Source: Branchiostoma belcheri (lineage: Eukaryota; Chordata; Leptocardii; Amphioxiformes; Branchiostomatidae). Taken from it: 64,000 bases of DNA. Positions 63,301 through 64,000 of the stretch are shown piece by piece; position 1 is the first letter of the stretch; each line of letters begins with the position of its first letter. The stretch spans positions 1,383,825 through 1,447,824 of the forward strand of contig NW_017803843.1 in the NCBI RefSeq assembly GCF_001625305.1, given 5' to 3'. The translations under genes were made by a program, and so were the position numbers. The notes under the pieces are model-generated. The model was not told the origin of the DNA and did not search any database. It saw only the letters and a program-made list of their open reading frames with translations.

Positions 63301-64000
63301 TCTAATGGAAAAGAAAGTGTAACCAAAAACAACAAGGAACAATAACTACTAATCCTTGTTACTGTAAATGTGGCATGGCAATGAAATGTATTTTAGTGTG
63401 GAACTTAGATACCGTATCATTACTGTACCAACACATACAAGTGGCCTGTGGAAGTACAAGAAGCTAATTATCCTCTCTTCATGTCTACCTATATCTTGCA
63501 CAGGTCCATTTATTAGGGAAGTATATCTATGCAAGAAAGAGATTGAACTATTACGTTGTGTTGCAGGCTTCCTTGAAGAAGTCCAGTCGGTGAAGAGACT
63601 GGCCTATGACATGCCATTGGAACGGGAGCCCCCGCTTCTGGTGCATTGTGGGAATGGCGTTGGCAGGACAGGGGTGCACATATTGTCGGAGGTGATGATC
63701 AGGACATTGGAGCACAACAAGGTATGCGGACTTCTCTCACCAACTGGCTTTTCATCTGTATTTTGAGGCATCCTAAAATTTTACAACAATGGTACCTATA
63801 ATCTTATATCAGTCTGTTGGTAATTAAACACAGGAAGGCCTTCTCCTCTTTCTCTTGTCAAATTCAGTAGACCGCAAGGAGATAGTGTGTTGTGATTCCT
63901 TACTACCCTGCATGTCTGTGCTAAAACAGCCGTGTTACCAACCTTGTTCTTCCCTGACTGTCCCGTGGTTGTTTGCAGGACCTAGACGTGCCGACTGCCC
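42200..64000 (+). CDS. PTPN14: FERM-domain tyrosine phosphatase, PTPN14/PTPN21 pro-orthologue (Pez), 3' end outside window
   Basis: Non-receptor protein tyrosine phosphatase of cell junctions and cytoplasm. In vertebrates it binds YAP and restrains it. Twenty exons are listed separately and give about 1201 residues here; human PTPN14 is 1187, and about 40 more are expected to the right. Order: FERM domain (1 to about 310), long disordered linker with PPPPY motifs at about 630-634 and 727-731 (WW-domain ligands), RPTPDYE and [15 protein letters not shown] as in human, the [13 protein letters not shown] block, then the PTP domain with [27 protein letters not shown] and the catalytic [10 protein letters not shown]. 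Cys is at about residue 1170. Start ATG at 42200: [15 protein letters not shown] matches human MPFGLKLRRTRRYNV. One extra base in exon 14 breaks the frame in this assembly. PTPN14 and PTPN21 are vertebrate duplicates, so either name fits. Confidence 0.97.
45430..46548 (+). repeat. Allelic duplicate, copy 1 (empty site)
   Basis: 1119 bp repeated nearly base for base at 46569-48514 in the same orientation. It begins CCCCAGGTTGGATTGG and ends CAGGGAACCTTGTCAC, abutting the N run. It lacks the insertion seen in copy 2. Most simply the two haplotypes placed in tandem by the assembler. Confidence 0.9.
46549..46568. other. Assembly gap (20 N)
   Basis: Run of 20 unknown bases exactly at the junction of the two duplicate copies. 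Confidence 0.99.
46569..48514 (+). repeat. Allelic duplicate, copy 2 (filled site)
   Basis: Matches 45430-46548 apart from scattered substitutions, two small insertions of about 9-10 bp and an insertion of about 810 bp at 47002-47811. Sequence right of 48514 is unique. Confidence 0.9.
47002..47811. mobile_element. Non-autonomous terminal-inverted-repeat element, present in one haplotype
   Basis: Absent from copy 1, where ACTTG joins TATCTAC directly. Perfect 14-bp inverted ends TACCTCCATGAAAT (47003-47016) and its complement (47779-47792), with TA at the outer edges. A second hairpin (CCTCCATGA to TCATGGAGG) lies at 47005-47028. Inside are a TCCG/TCTG microsatellite (about 47050-47082) and two ATGCAAATGA..ATTTGCAT palindromes (about 47450 and 47583). 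No transposase. About 19 bp right of the terminal repeat is also absent from copy 1. Confidence 0.85.
48879..49048 (+). CDS. PTPN14: PTPN exon 2, FERM F1-F2
   Basis: Residues 59-114: [20 protein letters not shown], then [10 protein letters not shown] as in vertebrate PTPN14. Phase-2 donor at 49049. Confidence 0.96.
49115..49941. repeat. 827-bp near-perfect palindrome (foldback)
   Basis: Left arm 49115-49506 and right arm 49550-49941 are 392 bp each and reverse complements with only a few mismatches (for example near 49305, 49393 and 49431). The loop is 43 bp. A frame of about 48 residues is readable outward-in from both arms and is simply the same sequence twice. No target duplication was found. 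Confidence 0.93.
50013..50311 (-). mobile_element. 5'-truncated non-LTR retrotransposon 3' end
   Basis: On the minus strand a 68-residue frame (50311 to 50105) ends a reverse-transcriptase-type [23 protein letters not shown] then [20 protein letters not shown], the usual C-terminal block of CR1/L2/Jockey-like elements. A GC-rich tail (GTTACGCCGAAAGGCGGTTA) and GATACA repeats follow. Family not resolved. TTATTAT at both flanks may be the target duplication. Confidence 0.8.
51566..52471. mobile_element. Terminal-inverted-repeat element with 6-bp target duplication
   Basis: Left end GAGGGCCTGCATG and right end CATGCAGACCCTC are imperfect inverted repeats, flanked by TTACAT on each side. Both subterminal regions hold degenerate tandem units of about 25-35 bp around ATTTACCGTTAAGCGTTATC, in the same orientation. 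The middle has two GGACCCCC..ATTGC..GCGCCTT.GGCGCTC blocks. 906 bp and no transposase, so non-autonomous. Confidence 0.85.
54638..54689 (+). mobile_element. Very short 3' fragment of the same non-LTR family
   Basis: GTGTTACGCCGAAGGGCGGT followed by TATACCGGCTATAC and GATACA-type repeats. It matches the tail of the 50013-50311 copy in opposite orientation; only about 50 bp was inserted. Confidence 0.8.
55398..55495 (+). CDS. PTPN14: PTPN exon 3, FERM F2
   Basis: [23 protein letters not shown] in frame with exons 2 and 4 (one base on each side); human has [21 protein letters not shown]. Confidence 0.95.
55638..55708 (+). CDS. PTPN14: PTPN exon 4, FERM F2
   Basis: [24 protein letters not shown]; human ADFGDFDQYESQDFL..FALFP. 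Short exon with a phase-0 donor. Confidence 0.94.
55836..55906 (+). CDS. PTPN14: PTPN exon 5, FERM F2
   Basis: [23 protein letters not shown] plus two bases; acceptor CAG at 55833-55835. Confidence 0.92.
56131..56218 (+). CDS. PTPN14: PTPN exon 6, FERM F2-F3
   Basis: [29 protein letters not shown]; human MDGYGEESYPAK at the same place. Confidence 0.95.
56410..56498 (+). CDS. PTPN14: PTPN exon 7, FERM F3
   Basis: [29 protein letters not shown]; human has [21 protein letters not shown]. Phase 2 end. Confidence 0.95.
56641..56728 (+). CDS. PTPN14: PTPN exon 8, FERM F3
   Basis: [29 protein letters not shown]; human [27 protein letters not shown]. Confidence 0.95.
56958..57040 (+). CDS. PTPN14: PTPN exon 9, end of FERM
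   Basis: [27 protein letters not shown] plus two bases; human [24 protein letters not shown]. Confidence 0.96.
57378..57431 (+). CDS. PTPN14: PTPN exon 10, linker
   Basis: Small 54-nt exon ([17 protein letters not shown]) kept in frame by phases 2 and 2. Confidence 0.85.
57795..57849 (+). CDS. PTPN14: PTPN exon 11, linker
   Basis: [18 protein letters not shown], Ser/Pro-rich; acceptor ACAG at 57791-57794, donor GTCAGT at 57850. Confidence 0.85.
58025..58942 (+). CDS. PTPN14: PTPN exon 12, large linker exon
   Basis: 306 codons. It carries five 8-residue repeats (SMDNVLSS type, 58157-58276), then vertebrate-conserved blocks: [39 protein letters not shown] and the first PPPPY (58871-58885). 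Confidence 0.96.
58157..58276 (+). repeat. In-frame 24-bp minisatellite in PTPN exon 12
   Basis: Five codon-aligned 24-bp units of the type AGC ATG GAC AAC GTG CTG TCC AGC. Units 2 and 3 are nearly identical; units 4 and 5 have diverged. It encodes a Ser/Leu/Asp-rich 40-residue insert in the disordered linker. Confidence 0.92.
59349..60101 (+). CDS. PTPN14: PTPN exon 13, large linker exon
   Basis: 251 codons. [12 protein letters not shown] and [18 protein letters not shown] match vertebrate PTPN14; second PPPPY at 59568-59582; [14 protein letters not shown] near the end. GC-rich third positions compared with the surrounding introns. Confidence 0.96.
60102..61624. other. PTPN intron 13
   Basis: 1.5-kb intron between the linker and the phosphatase part. 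Nothing recognisable was seen in it. Confidence 0.7.
61625..61763 (+). CDS. PTPN14: PTPN exon 14 with apparent +1 frameshift
   Basis: 139 nt where 138 are expected. It reads [20 protein letters not shown] and on to KKGVRKDPT in the family frame, then GGG (61753-61755) pushes the frame into TGA. The other frame from that point gives DER up to a good donor, matching human NDER, and joins exon 15 in phase. Treated as a sequence error or allele, not a separate gene end. Confidence 0.85.
61915..62064 (+). CDS. PTPN14: PTPN exon 15, start of PTP domain
   Basis: 50 codons: [20 protein letters not shown] to [16 protein letters not shown] is the PTPN14/21 form of the phosphotyrosine-loop KNRY motif. 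Confidence 0.96.
62292..62360 (+). CDS. PTPN14: PTPN exon 16, PTP domain
   Basis: [23 protein letters not shown]; the YINAS motif is standard for PTP domains. Confidence 0.96.
62632..62760 (+). CDS. PTPN14: PTPN exon 17, PTP domain
   Basis: 43 codons: [20 protein letters not shown] and DQEVLIIAM. Contains the AQGP..NT..DFW signature. Confidence 0.97.
62976..63204 (+). CDS. PTPN14: PTPN exon 18, PTP domain with WPE loop
   Basis: 76 codons plus one base. [12 protein letters not shown] opens it; [11 protein letters not shown] holds the WPD-loop position (Glu in place of Asp, as in vertebrate PTPN14 from memory). Confidence 0.96.
63567..63721 (+). CDS. PTPN14: PTPN exon 19, catalytic loop
   Basis: 51 codons after two leading bases: [11 protein letters not shown], then [20 protein letters not shown] and [11 protein letters not shown]. 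The C-x5-R core is intact, but the usual Ser-Ala after Cys is Gly-Asn. Confidence 0.96.
63979..64000 (+). CDS. PTPN14: PTPN exon 20, cut by window edge
   Basis: After acceptor CAG (63976-63978) it reads DLDVPTA, matching human VLDIPRV. The exon continues beyond the window. Confidence 0.85.

Overview
This is a 64-kb piece of an invertebrate chordate genome, most likely a cephalochordate (amphioxus, Branchiostoma-like). The genes are split by many mostly short GT-AG introns. They encode proteins very close to human kinesin light chain, CENP-F and PTPN14/PTPN21, but all three fit in 64 kb. The region carries uncollapsed haplotype sequence around a 20-N gap, foldback elements and a 5'-truncated non-LTR retrotransposon with a GATACA-type tail. 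The organism call is inference. The gene calls rest on exon-by-exon translation with matching splice phases.

Layout. (1) 1-21.5 kb, minus strand: kinesin light chain (KLC). Nine constitutive or alternative coding positions (ten coding exons) lie between 15351 and 423, a candidate non-coding first exon lies at about 21.4-21.54 kb, and the 3' end runs off the left edge. Two homologous 90-nt exons (1451-1540 and 1286-1375) look like mutually exclusive alternatives within one TPR. (2) 22.8-39.8 kb, minus strand: a complete CENPF gene with 27 coding exons and about 3400 codons. It has a human-like N-terminus, a C-terminal box ending in the CKVQ farnesylation motif, and a long coiled-coil middle with a 3.9-kb exon and duplicated 345-nt exons. 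(3) 39.7-40.8 kb: a short GC-rich divergent promoter between CENPF and the next gene, with a CCAAT box and a CHR-like element on the CENPF side. (4) 42.2-64 kb, plus strand: a FERM-domain protein tyrosine phosphatase, the apparent single pro-orthologue of PTPN14/PTPN21 (Pez). Twenty exons run to the right edge, and only about 40 C-terminal residues are missing.

The gene pair. PTPN14 and CENPF are, as I recall, also neighbours and divergently transcribed on human 1q41, so the head-to-head pair seems to predate vertebrate genome duplications. KLC supplies the cargo-binding subunit of kinesin-1. CENP-F is a cell-cycle-regulated kinetochore and nuclear-envelope coiled-coil protein. PTPN14/21 is a junctional/cytoplasmic phosphatase that binds YAP through PPxY motifs.

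Points of note: two single-base problems in homopolymer runs that break otherwise perfect reading frames (CENPF about 36.75 kb, PTPN about 61.75 kb); a non-canonical PTP signature loop ([10 protein letters not shown]); a 24-bp in-frame minisatellite in the phosphatase linker; an 827-bp nearly perfect palindrome in a PTPN intron; an allelic duplication with a transposon present in one copy and absent from the other; and a 906-bp terminal-inverted-repeat element with a 6-bp target duplication. I found no tRNA, rRNA or CRISPR array, and no intact transposase or reverse transcriptase gene.
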